Origin: Tenrec ecaudatus
Lineage: Eukaryota; Chordata; Mammalia; Afrosoricida; Tenrecidae
NCBI RefSeq assembly: GCF_050624435.1
Contig: NC_134541.1
Coordinates: forward strand, 6,834,983 to 6,898,982
Length of the DNA stretch: 64,000 nt
Reading direction: 5' to 3'
The position numbers and the translations under genes are program-made. Position 1 is the first letter of the stretch. Each line of letters starts with the position of its first letter. The notes beneath the pieces were generated by a model. It was given only the letters and a program-made list of their open reading frames with translations, had not been told where the DNA came from and ran no database searches. Positions 21,054 to 32,352 of the stretch are shown here, in pieces.

Positions 21054-21156
21054 GAAGAAGAAGAAGAAGAAGAAGAAGAAGAAGAAGAAGAAGAAGAAGA
21101 AGAAGAAGAAGAAGAAGAAGAAGAAGAAGAAGAAGAAGAAGAAGAAGAAGAAGAAG
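21054..21156. repeat. (GAA)34 trinucleotide repeat
   Basis: About 103 bp of uninterrupted GAA/AAG units, flanked by 'tttgaagagac' and 'ggagaaagacag'. All purine on the plus strand. Confidence 0.97.
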
Positions 21157-21454
21157 GAGAAAGACAGACTCAGTGCCCCCTGGCAATTAAAAATGCTTGT
21201 CCTGTATCCCATCATCCAGGATGGAGTGGAGGCATCTGCTTCGGCAGTCCCTCTCCAGCCCTGGGATCATTCTAGCACCTCCCGGGGAAACTTTGGGAAA
21301 TGATGATCTAAGGCATGAGTTGCCAGCGGACGGCTGATGGGCTGACTCTGGATGAGCAATCAACGGGTCAAGAGTAACTTCCCATGTTTAAAGTGTGGTG
21401 AAGACACGTGGCCTGGTCAAAGAGTTGGGCATGGCGGGCTGGCACGAGCTGCGG

Positions 21455-21560
21455 CTCTGGGGGCAGTCAGCCTGGGTTTGATTCCTGACATTGCTGTGAG
21501 ATGACCCTGAGCATGCCACTGTACAATGGGCACAAGCAGGACACGGAGTTCACGGACGTG
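21455..21560 (+). repeat. MIR fragment
   Basis: 'cagcctgggtttgattcctg' then 'gctgtgagatgaccctgagc' follow the MIR core order. Confidence 0.55.
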
Positions 21561-21769
21561 CTGGGAGGAGGTGATGAGGAGTTGAGGGAGGGGCTTCCCC
21601 ATGTGCCTGGCAGACGGGCTCTGCTCAGTGTGTTTTTCAGCACCAGGTTGGCCATATGACTTCCCAGGGGGGCTGGGAATAGAGGATGGAAGCCAATGTG
21701 CTGCTGCTGTGTGCCGCCCAGATCATATAGACTCAGCGCTGCCCCCAGGGCCCCCAGGCTGCCATCCTC

Positions 21770-21845
21770 CTGGACACAGATCACCAGGGCGTTAGCCACC
21801 AGGTGGGCTCGAACCACCAACCTTCCGGTTCTCAGCTGGGAGCCA
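21770..21845 (-). repeat. AfroSINE 5' part
   Basis: Minus-sense 'gtgggctcgaaccaccaacc' and 'ttccggttctcagctggg'. Confidence 0.55.
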
Positions 21846-22049
21846 TGTGGACTCCTTGTATAATCTCATGTACTAGCCACAAACTGGAAAGTGCTACAGA
21901 AGTTATTTAGGGAGGGTAAGCGGCACAGCAATAAAGCAAACTCTGTATCACAAGGAAAAGATGATAGGATTTTGGAAAAGGAGTGTTAGCCCTTTGAAAG
22001 GAAGGGGGAAAGCAAGGTTGTTCTACCTTAAGGATGACTAAGACCTGAC

Positions 22050-22222
22050 AACAAAGCCTTGGTGAAGCTGTGGTTAAGGCCTCTAACTGCTAGCCAGAAG
22101 GTTGGTGGTTCTAATACACCAGTCGGCTCCTTGGGAGAAAGGTGGGCCGTCTGCTCCCATAATGCAGACAGCCTGGTGGACTGTAGGGAGCAGCTCTACT
22201 CTGCCCTAGAGGCAGATTGTGA
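22050..22222 (+). repeat. AfroSINE copy
   Basis: 'agccttggtgaagctgtgg', 'gaaggttggtggttctaat' and 'agcagctctactctgcccta'. Confidence 0.75.
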
Positions 22223-25200
22223 GACGGTGTCCTCCAGGGCAGCAGATAATGCCAGTGCTTGAATGCGGACTGAATCCCGGATCGGAAAAACAACAGCCCC
22301 CAAAGCCACCTCCCACCAAAAAAAAAAAAAGTGTGTGTGTGTGTCTAGCTAAGAAATGCGAATGTGGCCTGAGTGTGAGATGGCATTATGACATCCATGG
22401 TGCCGGCGGTGTGGTTGTCTAGAAGGGCCTTGACCAGGGAGACTCAGGTGCTAGCACCGAGGGGTGGTGTGTTAGGGAGGCTGGGCCTTGGTTCATTTCC
22501 AGGCAGTGGAGCAGCCGCCTGGCCTGCACCTTGATAGAGACCACTGCACCCAGGGAACTGCTAGACGCCGTCACCAGGCGGCCGAGCGAGTGGAGGTGAG
22601 GGCTACCCCTCATTTCCCAAGGGCTGGGAACTTTTCAAACAGAAATTCTAGGGTGACGGCGAAAGTTCCACTTCGACGGGGACACGCCGGGCTTCCCTGC
22701 CATCCGCTCCACTGCTGGCGAAGATCATTTGCCATAACCACACTTCATTCAGACACGCAGCGCCTCACTTGGTAAATACTTCCTTTCTGTCTTCCCTCCT
22801 TAAACCATTGAGCGGGCAAAGCAGAATCACAAAGCCCAACCGGGGGCTCCCCTGTCCTGGGATCGGAGAGAGATTTTCTTTCTCTCCCTTTCTGGGTAGC
22901 CATTTGCCCTTTCTAGCCAGCTCCGCTCCCGCACAGAGAACCCAGCCGGAGGGCGGTGGGGAGCAACCCCCAAGCCCCGTGGCCCAGAGAAAGGAGATGC
23001 CAGGAGCAGACAGAGACTGTCTACTGGAACGCACAGCTTGCCCACTTCCAGTTCAAACTGGGGAGGACTTGGCAGCACCGACACAGGGGACATCACAACA
23101 CTTGTGGAAAACTACGCGGTCTTTCAGTTGTATTTCCCCCCACAGACTTTCTGAACCCCCTTGTATTTCCCACAACACCACACCATTCGGTGCGTGGCTG
23201 CTGACCTAGACTGCCTGGGTTCCAACCCACTGGCCACCCAGGCGCAGAAAGTTCAGGTGACTCTTCAGCCCAGAGCCCCCTGGAGCCAGCTCTGCTCTGT
23301 CACTTTGGTCGCTGTGAGTCGTGGTCTCCCCCCAACAGCTTCAGGAGCATTTGCCGCTCAGCCCCCTGTACGCTACTGATCGGCACTCCGGACCGCCTGT
23401 TAAAGGCTCGGAGATTCCATGTCGCTGCTCACTCACCGTGGGTGCGCGGTCGGGGGAGCCGGAGCCTTTCATGCTGGTGGAGCCCCTCGGAGCACGCCTC
23501 CGAGTGTCTTGGCTTCGGGCTGGTTATGCAGTGTCACCTCCTGTCCCTGGTCGGTTCTCAGAAGCCGCGGCCCACAGTCTTATCTGACAACACATGGGAG
23601 CCAGCAGGCATGCTGTCTGGCCAGTGTGACCCAGTGAAATGACAGGGCCGAGGGAGGAGACCAGAAACTCTCCCTCCCCCCTCCCGCCGTGCCTGACATC
23701 TGCTTGGTCTTTAAGGAGAGCCTGTCACACACTTGCTGTGTGAAACCACAAGAGAAGAAGGAAAAAAAAAAAACAACAAAACAACCTACCCTTCTGCTTT
23801 GGAGGACCAAGTTCCTATTTTTAAAAGCTCGGTGTCAGAGCTCAGGGCCCGCTCGGTCCCCCGATCCCATTTGTCACCAGGCCAGCCACATCTCAGATGG
23901 TGTTGGGGGCCAGGGCAGAGTGGGACTCCCCAGAGGCCTTGCTAGGCTGTCACCTATCGCCGGACCGTTCTCCCGCAGAGCCACCGGGAGGTCCCTGACA
24001 CCAAACTTTCGGTTAGTAGCCAAGCGCTTCACTGCCGGGCCACCAACACTCCTCCAACTTCCAGCTGGTGGCCCACGGGCCTCCTGGCTGCTGGAGGTCC
24101 AGGAGGAGGGGAGTACTTCGCCACCTAGCTCTCTCCCATCTGAGCCCTCGCCTGCCCTGTCACTTGGCTGACCAAATTCTTGGCTCACTGACTTGGCCCC
24201 CCGCTGGGGTTCCCTTGCTGGGAGCCAGCGGGGCCTGGGCTGCCCCCTCACCCCTGCCTCACAGTAGCCTGCGCAGTCACTGGACTTTGCCCATGCTGAG
24301 AGGCCTGGGGGTGGAATAAGTGGTTTGCACTTGGCTAACGTCCAGGCTGGCGGTGTGGCCTGGGGGTCTGTAAAAGGGCCAGGCTCGGAGCCCCTCTGCG
24401 CAGTTCGGAAGGGCCACCAGGGTCAGACGTATGGTTCTTGTGTGTTTGCTTGCTTTGCACAGGGAAGCAGACCTCCGTTAGGCTCGTTCACACTTCTGTT
24501 TCATTTAAACTGAACTGGACCATCCTTCTCACCGGGCTCAAGTTCTCCAGCAAGGTGACCGTCCCTGCTGCCTGCTCCTCTGCTTGTCCCCAGGGAAGTG
24601 CCCATGGGTCTGGGCACCAGGAAGCAAGGGCTGAAAGGGATATCTGACTGATTTCTGCCCAAGACCTTCACTTGGTGAACTGCTGTCCGAATGACTTGGT
24701 GTCCAAGGGCCTTGACTCCGGACTGAAAGGTTGTTCATTGGGGTCTTTCCAGAGGCAGCTCAGAAGTAGGGCCCGGTGGTCCGCTTTCCAAAAGCCACAG
24801 CCTTGAGCCTCTGCGGTGCGCAGCTCTGCTCTGCACACAGGGGTCACTGTCAGGGCAATGCTTTGTTTATTTATTTATTTTACCATTGTTGGAAGTCAAG
24901 TTCAGAACCAAGTACCTGAGGTGCTACAGATGGTGGCAGGTCTGAGGGAGTACCTAATGACCCTGGGTGGGGACCTACACTGACTGTGTTCACACGCGGA
25001 GAGAGACGCACAGGGCTGGGGGCACAGACATGGGGGGACAGGGCTGGTGGTCCTTTCCAGAAGGTTGCACAAAGAAGACAAGGCAGGTGGGAACCAGGAT
25101 CCAGGGTCGAGCTCGGGATGTGGCATCGCGAACACAGAGCACAAACAAGAACAGGATGGAAGTGAGCCCGCTGCCTTTTAAGGAAGACCAGCAGGTTCTT

Positions 25201-25576
25201 GTGCAGGATTGATGAGTCACACAGGAGGAAGGTTATGGATGGCAGCCATGGGCAATGCGTGTTCGTAACACAAAGGCCACTGTGCATGTCATGAACCTGG
25301 ACATCTTCCTGGGCCAGGCCCTGCTTTTGCTAGCTCTGCCAGATCCTGGGGTTGAGGGGCCGGGGGGATACGGTCTCTCGGGACAAGGAAGAGGCAGCAA
25401 CGTGATGAGCCGTGGCTAAGGCATTGCTGAGGGAGGGGTTCTAAGGGCGGGCATCTGGAACAGCTAACTTCTGTGCGTCCAGATATGTGCACCCATGGAG
25501 ACAGCTCCGAAGCAGGAAGGATTCGCCCACGCCTCCTTGTTCTCCAATTCATACGTTCTAAAGCAAGAATCATATA

Positions 25577-26470
25577 TCCCTGGTGGGTTCTGTGTTGGGC
25601 TGCTAACTGCAAGGCCAGCAGTTCAAAACCACCAGCCTCTCCGAGGGAGAAAGATGAGGCTTAAGAGTTACCCTCGCACACCAGCCTGTGTGATCACGGG
25701 GTGTCGATGGGATCAGGTATCAAAGAACAAAAAATCATATCATTGTGAATGAGGGGGAGTGTAGTTTGGGGACCCAAAACCCGTCTGCAGGCAACTGGAC
25801 ATCCCCTTACAGAAGGGTCATGGGAAGGAGATGAGCCAGTCAGGGTGCAGTGTGGCAACGATGAAACATACAACTTTCCTTTAGTTCCTAAATGCTTCCT
25901 CCACTCCTCCACCACTATCATGATCCCAATTCTACTTTATAAATCTGGCTGGACCAGAAGATGGGATGGGATGGATAGGAACTGGAAACACAGGGAATCC
26001 AGCACAGATGAACCCCTCAGGACCAGTGGTGAGAGTGGCCATACCAGGAGGGTAGAGGGGAGGTAGGGTAGAAAGGGGGAACCCATTACAAGGATCTACA
26101 TATAACCTCCTTTCTGGGGGATGGACAACAGAAAAGTGGGTGAAGGGAGATGTCGGACAGTGTAAGATATGACAAAATAATAATAATTTATAAATTACCA
26201 AGGGTTCATGGGGACATGGGGAGTGAGGAGGGAGGGGGAAAAATGAGGAGCTGATACCAAGGGCCCAAGGAGAAAGCAAATGTTTTGAGAATGATGAAGG
26301 CAACAAATGCACAAATGTGCTTGACACAATGAATGTCTGTATAGATTGTGATAAGAGTTGTATGAGCCCCCAATAAAATGATTAAAAAGAAAAAAGAGTT
26401 ACCCTCACAGTGGACAGTTGGACCCTGCCCTACAGGGTCACTGTGCGTCTGGGTCAATGAGACAGCAGTG
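25577..26470 (+). repeat. AfroSINE split by L1-type copy C
   Basis: Head and middle at 25,577-25,675 ('gttgggctgctaactgcaag', 'gccagcagttcaaaaccacc'). Tail at 26,407-26,470 ('ttggaccctgccctacaggg'). The LINE between them entered within 'aagagttaccctc'. Confidence 0.9.
25676..26393 (+). mobile_element. L1-type LINE 3' end, copy C, with 13-bp target-site duplication
   Basis: 5'-truncated insertion ending CAATAAAATG plus an A-rich tail. The 13-bp repeat AAGAGTTACCCTC lies at 25,663-25,675 and 26,394-26,406. Aligns to copy A over nearly its whole length. Carries no protein-coding part. Confidence 0.92.
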
Positions 26471-27079
26471 GGCTTGTTTGTTACGAGGTCAGCCGTCCAC
26501 CTGGACAAGCTTGCCCTGAGGCAGGAAGATGAAGCCATAGAGTCTTAGAAACCTTACCCAGGGTCTCCGTGGGCTGGGAAGGCCCGGGAGGCAGTGAGGT
26601 AACATGTAGAGGCTGGAACAAATGTCTCAGGAGCTCTTGTCGCAGCGTAGTCCCATAGGTAGACATCACACGCAAATGAACACCCGCCCACATACGGGGG
26701 AGCAAGGGGCACCGAAGAAATGAGAGCTGGGCTGGAACAGGAGGAGGTAAAATGAGATCCGAATCGTGGGGCTCAGGGGAGCACCAGCGGGTGGGCAGAA
26801 GGCTCATCTCTTCACGCATGTTTAACACTGTGGACAAGCCCCGAGCAACATGCAGACCGCATTCACTGCACAAGTGCCCACCAGCAGACAGCCCCGTGTG
26901 CATATGATGCAAGATGGGACCTCTGCACATGACAGGGTATCAGCCAGGAAGAGAAATGGAGTCCTGACACGCGCCACAACTTGGACGAGCCTTGAACACA
27001 CGATGCTTAGGGGAAGGAGCCAGGCGCACAAGGACACACACATGCTTCCACTAATAGGGAGTATCTAGACTGGGCAAGA

Positions 27080-27237
27080 AGGTGCCCTGGTGGAGTAGTG
27101 GTTATGTGTTGGGCTGTGATCCACACGGCCGGCAGTTTGAAACCACCACCTTTTACTCCTGTCAACAGTCAGTCTGGGAAACCCACAGGGTGGGTCACTG
27201 TGTGTCAGCGACTCGACTCGATGGCAGTGAGTGTGGA
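27080..27237 (+). repeat. AfroSINE copy
   Basis: 'gtgccctggtggagtagtgg', 'cggcagtttgaaaccacc', 'gggaaacccacagggtg' and 'cgactcgatggcagtgag'. Confidence 0.88.
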
Positions 27238-27827
27238 GAATAGGCAAGTGCTTAAATATGGAAATAGATTTATAGATGGTTGTGGTTCCCAGGTGTTGAG
27301 TGGAGGCAGGGAGGAGGAGTTAGTGCAAAATACACACAACAAAGTGAAAACAAGACAAAACAAAAACAGCTGTGTGCAAGGTGTCTTAAAGAACAAAATA
27401 AGACAGGGCCCCTGTGGCAGTTCCATAATCTCCTGTCAACTTGCGAAGGGGTCGATTCTAGCCTGTCAATCAGGCCAGAGCCAATGAGGTCTCTGTGTGG
27501 GCATGACCTTCTGAGGATCCTGGGAACTCCTGTATTCCGCCCTGGAGGCAGAAGAGACTCTTTGCTATGTCTTCTTGCTGACAAGCCACATAGATCTACA
27601 CTGATGCAGCCGGAGCCCTGGAACTGTAGGAATCTCATGGAGACCCATGCCAGCTTTGAGATGCTTCCACTCCCCACTGGACCCACCAGACTTTCCATCC
27701 ACTAGCCTGTGATCTTCCTGTATTCAACATCGTTGCATGGCTGCATGGACTAATATTGACATATGGGTGGGGTAATATTAGACTTACGGACTTTATCTGG
27801 ACTGGCCTGGGATATTTTCTTTTCCTT

Positions 27828-27868
27828 TGTTAAAAATCATTTTCTTAGGGGCTCATACAACTCTTTTT
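27828..27868 (-). repeat. Minimal L1-type 3' terminal fragment
   Basis: 'aaaaatcattttcttagggg' then 'ctcatacaactctttt' is only the last ~40 bp of the L1-type 3' end, about 40 bp from a long copy in the same orientation. Confidence 0.65.
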
Positions 27869-27904
27869 AATTTTAAATATTGATGATCCTCTTTTATGTC
27901 TTTT

Positions 27905-28798
27905 TTTACATTTTATTAGGGGCTCATACAACTCTTATCACAATCCATACATATACATATATCAATTGTATAAAGCACATCCGTACATTCTTTGCCCTAA
28001 TCATTTTCAAAGCATTTGCTCTCCACTTAAGCCCTTTGCATCAAGTCCTCTTTCTTCCCCTCCCTCCCCACACTCCCCTCCCTCATGAGCCCTTGATAAT
28101 TTATAAATTATTATTTTGTCATATCTTGCCCAGTCCGACGTCTCCTTTCACCCACTTTTCTGTTGTCCGTCCCCCAGGGAGGATGTCACATGTAGATCCT
28201 TGTAATCAGTTCCCTCTTTCCAACCCACTCTCCCTCTACCCTCCCAGTATCCCTCTATCACCACTCACACCACTGGTCCTAAAGGGATCATCTGCCCTGG
28301 ATTCCCTGCATTTCCAGTTCCTATCTGTACCAGTGTACATTCTCTGGTCTAGCCAGACTTGCAAGGTAAAATTCAGATCATGATAGTTGGGGGTGGGGTG
28401 GGGAGGAAGCATTTAGGAACTGGAGGAAAGTTGTATTTTTCATCGGTGCTACATCACACCGTGACTGACTTATCTCCTCCCCTAGACCCCTCTGCAAGCG
28501 GATCTCCAGTGGCCGACAAATGGACTTTGGGTCTTCACTCTGCACTCCCCCCTCATTCATTATGGTAAGATTTTTTTGTTCTGATGATGCCTGATAACTG
28601 ATCCCTTCGGCACCTCATGATCACACAGGCTGGTGTGTTCTTCCATGTGGGCTTTGTTGCTTCTGAGCTAGATAGCCGTTTGTTTACCCTCAAGCTTTTA
28701 AGACCCCAGACGCTATACCTTTTGATAGCTGGGCACCATCAGCTTTCTTCCCACATTTGCTTATTCACCCACATACAATTTCTCTTTGATATAAAGTT
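27905..28798 (-). mobile_element. L1-type LINE 3' end, copy D
   Basis: Complement of copies A and C from 'cattttattaggggctcata' (polyadenylation-signal end) to 'agctttcttcccacatttgc'. Longest copy in the window. Confidence 0.85.
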
Positions 28799-29799
28799 CT
28801 CTCTTACATACATATGAGTGTCTCTAGATTAGTTTCTCTAGTCAACCCAGATCAACACAGCTCCCAGCAGGGTGTGGGGGTGAGTGACCTGCTGCTTGGA
28901 AGGGAGCCAGTTCAACAACAGGTACATTCCTGGGGATACACCAACACCGTCTCTATGCAGCCTCTCTGCCCGTACTTGGACTCTACTTTTTGTTTCTTTT
29001 CTAATCAAACCAAATGTCTCACATATTTATTAATCAATATCTTGGTGCAAACGAATAAAAAAGGAAGAAATCAGAACTTTGCTGATACATGTTCAATTGA
29101 TCCGATTGTGGCACGTTTTTATACTGGATATGGTAGAATGCCAGTGAACGTGATGTGGTGGAGTGCTAGTGAACTTGATGCAGTGCAAAAGTAGTGAATC
29201 TAGATAAATGTGGGCCACCACATATGTGACTGCTCATTGTCCCTGCCTGATTCTTCTCCAGTGTCTTTGCTTGGAATTTTGCCTAATTTGATGGCCAGTT
29301 TTTGCCCTAATCCATGGGGAATGGCGCAATTCTGCTTTTGTTTCCTAGCCAGGAATGCCAGGACTCTGGACGTCTTATGGGGAGACGTAGTGAGGATGGC
29401 AGGCAGCTGTTGAGAGAGGATGACGAGTGGTCGGTCTTGTAAAACCACGGCTGGAATCTCCATGGAGAGCCTGCCTAATGGTCTCTCTTCTTGGCAACAT
29501 CACCCCCTTCGCAACCATCCAACTGAGGAGGAGAAGCACATCATCTTCTCGTTCTGCACAGCGACCGATTTCTGCAGAGCCATGCAAGGCCTGACTTGTT
29601 GAAGCACTTGGTTTATATTGCCAGGTGACCTCTCCCGGCCAGCAGGCAGGGCTCGCCACATCTCTGCAAGTGAGGCTTCTCTCCCGAAGGAGAGTCTGGA
29701 GGAGCTTTGTGCTTCAAACACGGCAGCCCCCTCGGATAAGGCAGCGTTATCGTTCCACGAGGTGGGTGATGACTGGAGCCTGGGGTCTTAGCTTTTCTC

Positions 29800-29912
29800 T
29801 GCCGTCAAGTCCATTCCGACTCATAGCGACTTTCTAGGGCTGAGCAGACAGCCTCGTATTTCCCCTTCAGAGAGGCTGGTGGGTTTGAACTGTGGCCCTT
29901 GAGGTTGGTGGC
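29800..29912 (-). repeat. AfroSINE copy
   Basis: Minus-sense 'gccgtcaagtccattccgac', 'tcatagcgactttctaggg' and 'gtgggtttgaactgtggcc'. Confidence 0.75.
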
Positions 29913-30521
29913 TTAGGGGTTACACGTTGGGCTCTCTTTACTAAAGGTGTTCTTACATTTCTTTTTAAAAATCTACTTTCTCTGCCCCCATACATTTTCA
30001 TCTTTGTTTTAATTGCTCTTCGGCCTCATGTAGGTGGGTCTTGTTGTCCCCCTCCCCCACCCTACCTACCACCTCTGTATTGTGTTATTGTCTGTTTACC
30101 TGTATCCATGCCACTATCCATGTATCTATCTATGTATCTATTCTTATAAATTTACTTTTATTTCTTTTCTTCTCCCTACCCCTCTTTTCCTCTCCTCACA
30201 CCCTGCCCCTTTGTAACCATCAAAGGGCTGCTTCTCTGGGTGTGAAAACCATGAAATGAAAAAAACCAAGTCCGAGAGAGTATTGTGCTTGCATCTCTGA
30301 ACACTTTGATTATCTTCACATCTGTTATCGGTGACTAAACAATCTGGCATATTAAGCAACTGCATTTCATTGAGCTATTTCAAGTATAATTTAGACTCTC
30401 CAAGTTCTAGAACATTTTGGACATTCCAGCTGCTCACGTGTCCCAAGCATTGCGAGTTGAGTGTGAATCCGGCCCGTTACTGCCGAGGAGGTTCCGATGG
30501 AGAGCGAGCTCATGGGCTTCC

Positions 30522-30700
30522 ACGTGCGCTGAGTTAAGCAGTGGGCTGCTAACTGCTAGGCAGGCAGTACAAACCCAGCAGCCACTGCTCCCAGGGGGAA
30601 GACGAGGCTGCTTCCGCCCATGAAGATTTTCAACCTTGGGAACCGTATATAGAGTTGCCATAATTCAGAATCAACTTGATGGCTGAGGATTGGGTTTTTG
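30522..30700 (+). repeat. AfroSINE copy
   Basis: 'agcagtgggctgctaactgc', 'gacgaggctgcttccgccc' and 'ttcagaatcaacttgatggc'. Confidence 0.85.
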
Positions 30701-30734
30701 ATATTTGGAATCTTTCTGGAAAGAGTACCACTTT

Positions 30735-30812
30735 TTTTCTCTCCTACAGAGCAGCTGGTGGGTTTGAACCATAGCCCTTTGATTATCAGCTGAGCTATCT
30801 GATCACTATGGT
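30735..30812 (-). repeat. AfroSINE 5' part
   Basis: Minus-sense 'agagcagctggtgggtttga' and 'tgattatcagctgagctat'. Confidence 0.6.
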
Positions 30813-30887
30813 TGACAGCTGAGGTAGGTAAGGAATAATTGATTTTGATTAAGAATGAAAATCAAGTGGCATGTTAGGCCGAGCATA

Positions 30888-31050
30888 CCAATCCAAACGC
30901 ACAGCCATGGAGTCGATGCTGACTCACAGTGACCCTATAGGACAGGGCAGAGCTGCCCCTGTGGGTTTCTGAGCCTCATCTCTCTCTCAAAGCAGCTAAT
31001 GGTTTTGAATTACTGCCTGTCGGTTAGCAGACCAGTGCATGGGCTCCTAA
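30888..31050 (-). repeat. AfroSINE copy
   Basis: Minus-sense tail 'gccatggagtcgatgctgac', 'cctataggacagggcagag' and 'aatggttttgaattactgcc'. Confidence 0.85.
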
Positions 31051-31054
31051 CAGG

Positions 31055-31212
31055 CCATTAGCAGGTTCAAGTTTTGGGGTCTTTCTTAAAAAGGAGAATG
31101 AAAAATACTGTACTCTAAAAGTGGCATTCTGCTTCCAAAAACACTTATAGCCTTAGAAACCTCACGAAACAGTTCTACTCTGTCCTAGAGGTCACCCTGG
31201 CTTGGAATGGAC
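31055..31212 (+). repeat. AfroSINE copy, diverged
   Basis: 'gccattagcaggttcaag' and 'gaaacagttctactctgtcc' in family order. Confidence 0.6.
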
Positions 31213-31321
31213 ACCCCCCCGCCCCCCCCCCCCACACACAACCCTCCATGTGCCTTTTCTTTTTCTTGTTGCCAAATAATTCAGAAATGCTTTGGTAACA
31301 GCTCATTCTCAGTGAGGGTCC

Positions 31322-31490
31322 TGGGGGAGTCGTGGCTATGCATTGGGCTGCTAACCAGAGGTCAGCAGTTCGAGCCCAACAGCCAATCTGAAGAATCATG
31401 AGGGAAAAGATGAGGGTCCTTGCTTCCGGTAACAGCCGCTTTTAGGGCCGTTCTACCCTGTGCTGGAGGGTCGCCGTGAGACACAGCCAA
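31322..31490 (+). repeat. AfroSINE copy
   Basis: 'gagtcgtggctatgcattgg', 'aggtcagcagttcgagccc' and 'gccgttctaccctgtgctgg'. Confidence 0.85.
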
Positions 31491-32187
31491 CACACCAGCC
31501 GTGAGAGAATTCTTCGTGTGTGGCTCTGAGCGGAGACCTCTTCTCTCCTGGTCTTCCGAACTGTGCTGGGCACGATCGCTCACACGTCTCTGTTGAACAA
31601 ACAGGTTCAGGGTGGCTCTTTCGGACAATAATGTTTAATCGCTGTGGAAGGCTTCCTCGGAGTGGTGCCTTCTCCCGTCTTCTCTTTCCTTTCCTGGGGT
31701 CAAGGTCCTTCCCACGCTACGGGACACTGTTAGATCAGGAGGATTTGCTAGACACGGGGAAGGGTTTGCCCGTCACAGGGAAGTGATGTATCCCAGGTGG
31801 GGTCAATAGGGCCTTTGGAATTGTCAGAGAGATGTTCCTGTGCCCTCTTAGATGATCCCTTTGAGGTGGTCACAGGCCTGCTGCCGGCTGGGATCTCTTG
31901 GTGGAGGACACTGCCCCCTTGTGGAAGGTGTCTGCCTAGGAGGAATGGCGCCCACACTGGGACAGGTTGGGCAGGGAAGGGCATGAGGACTGGACCAGAC
32001 TCACCGAAGAACCTGGGTGCAGCCAGACCTGAAGGCAATTTCTAGGGGTGCCAGTGACCCAGCTAAAGGCAGGAGTTCTGAGCCCTGGAAGCAACAGCTC
32101 CTGCGAATCCCGTGCTTGTGTGTGCCGGGCACTGTGGGTTAGCTTATTTAACCCACATAGCAGCTTTCAGTGGTAGCTCATGAGATA

Positions 32188-32352
32188 GGTGCTGGGTGGC
32201 TAACCATGAGGTCAGCAGTTCCAATCCACCAGCCACTGCTCCAAAGGAGCAAGGCGAGGCTGCTTGCTCTCATGAAACTTTTCTCCTCACAGAACCCCTA
32301 TAGCGGGTGACTGTAAGTCAGAGTTGACTCAATGGCAGTGGGTTTGGTTGGG
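32188..32352 (+). repeat. AfroSINE copy
   Basis: 'gaggtcagcagttccaatcc', 'caaggcgaggctgcttgc' and 'gttgactcaatggcagtggg'. Confidence 0.85.

Larger units (their letters stand above)
27400..28860. mobile_element. Unnamed LTR-like repeat containing a nested L1-type insertion
   Basis: The left part (27,400-27,830) reads 'cctgtcaacttgcgaagggg', 'ggtctctgtgtgggcatgac' and 'attcaacatcgttgcatggc'. The right part (28,800-28,860) ends 'agtttctctagtcaaccc' and AACACAG, like the end of the 8605-9436 element. The L1-type DNA at 27,905-28,798 separates the two. Class not certain. Confidence 0.45.

Noticed and set aside
21022-21303. Open frame of poly-lysine (and poly-Leu on the other strand)
   Set aside because: It is the GAA/TTC microsatellite read through; no gene features.
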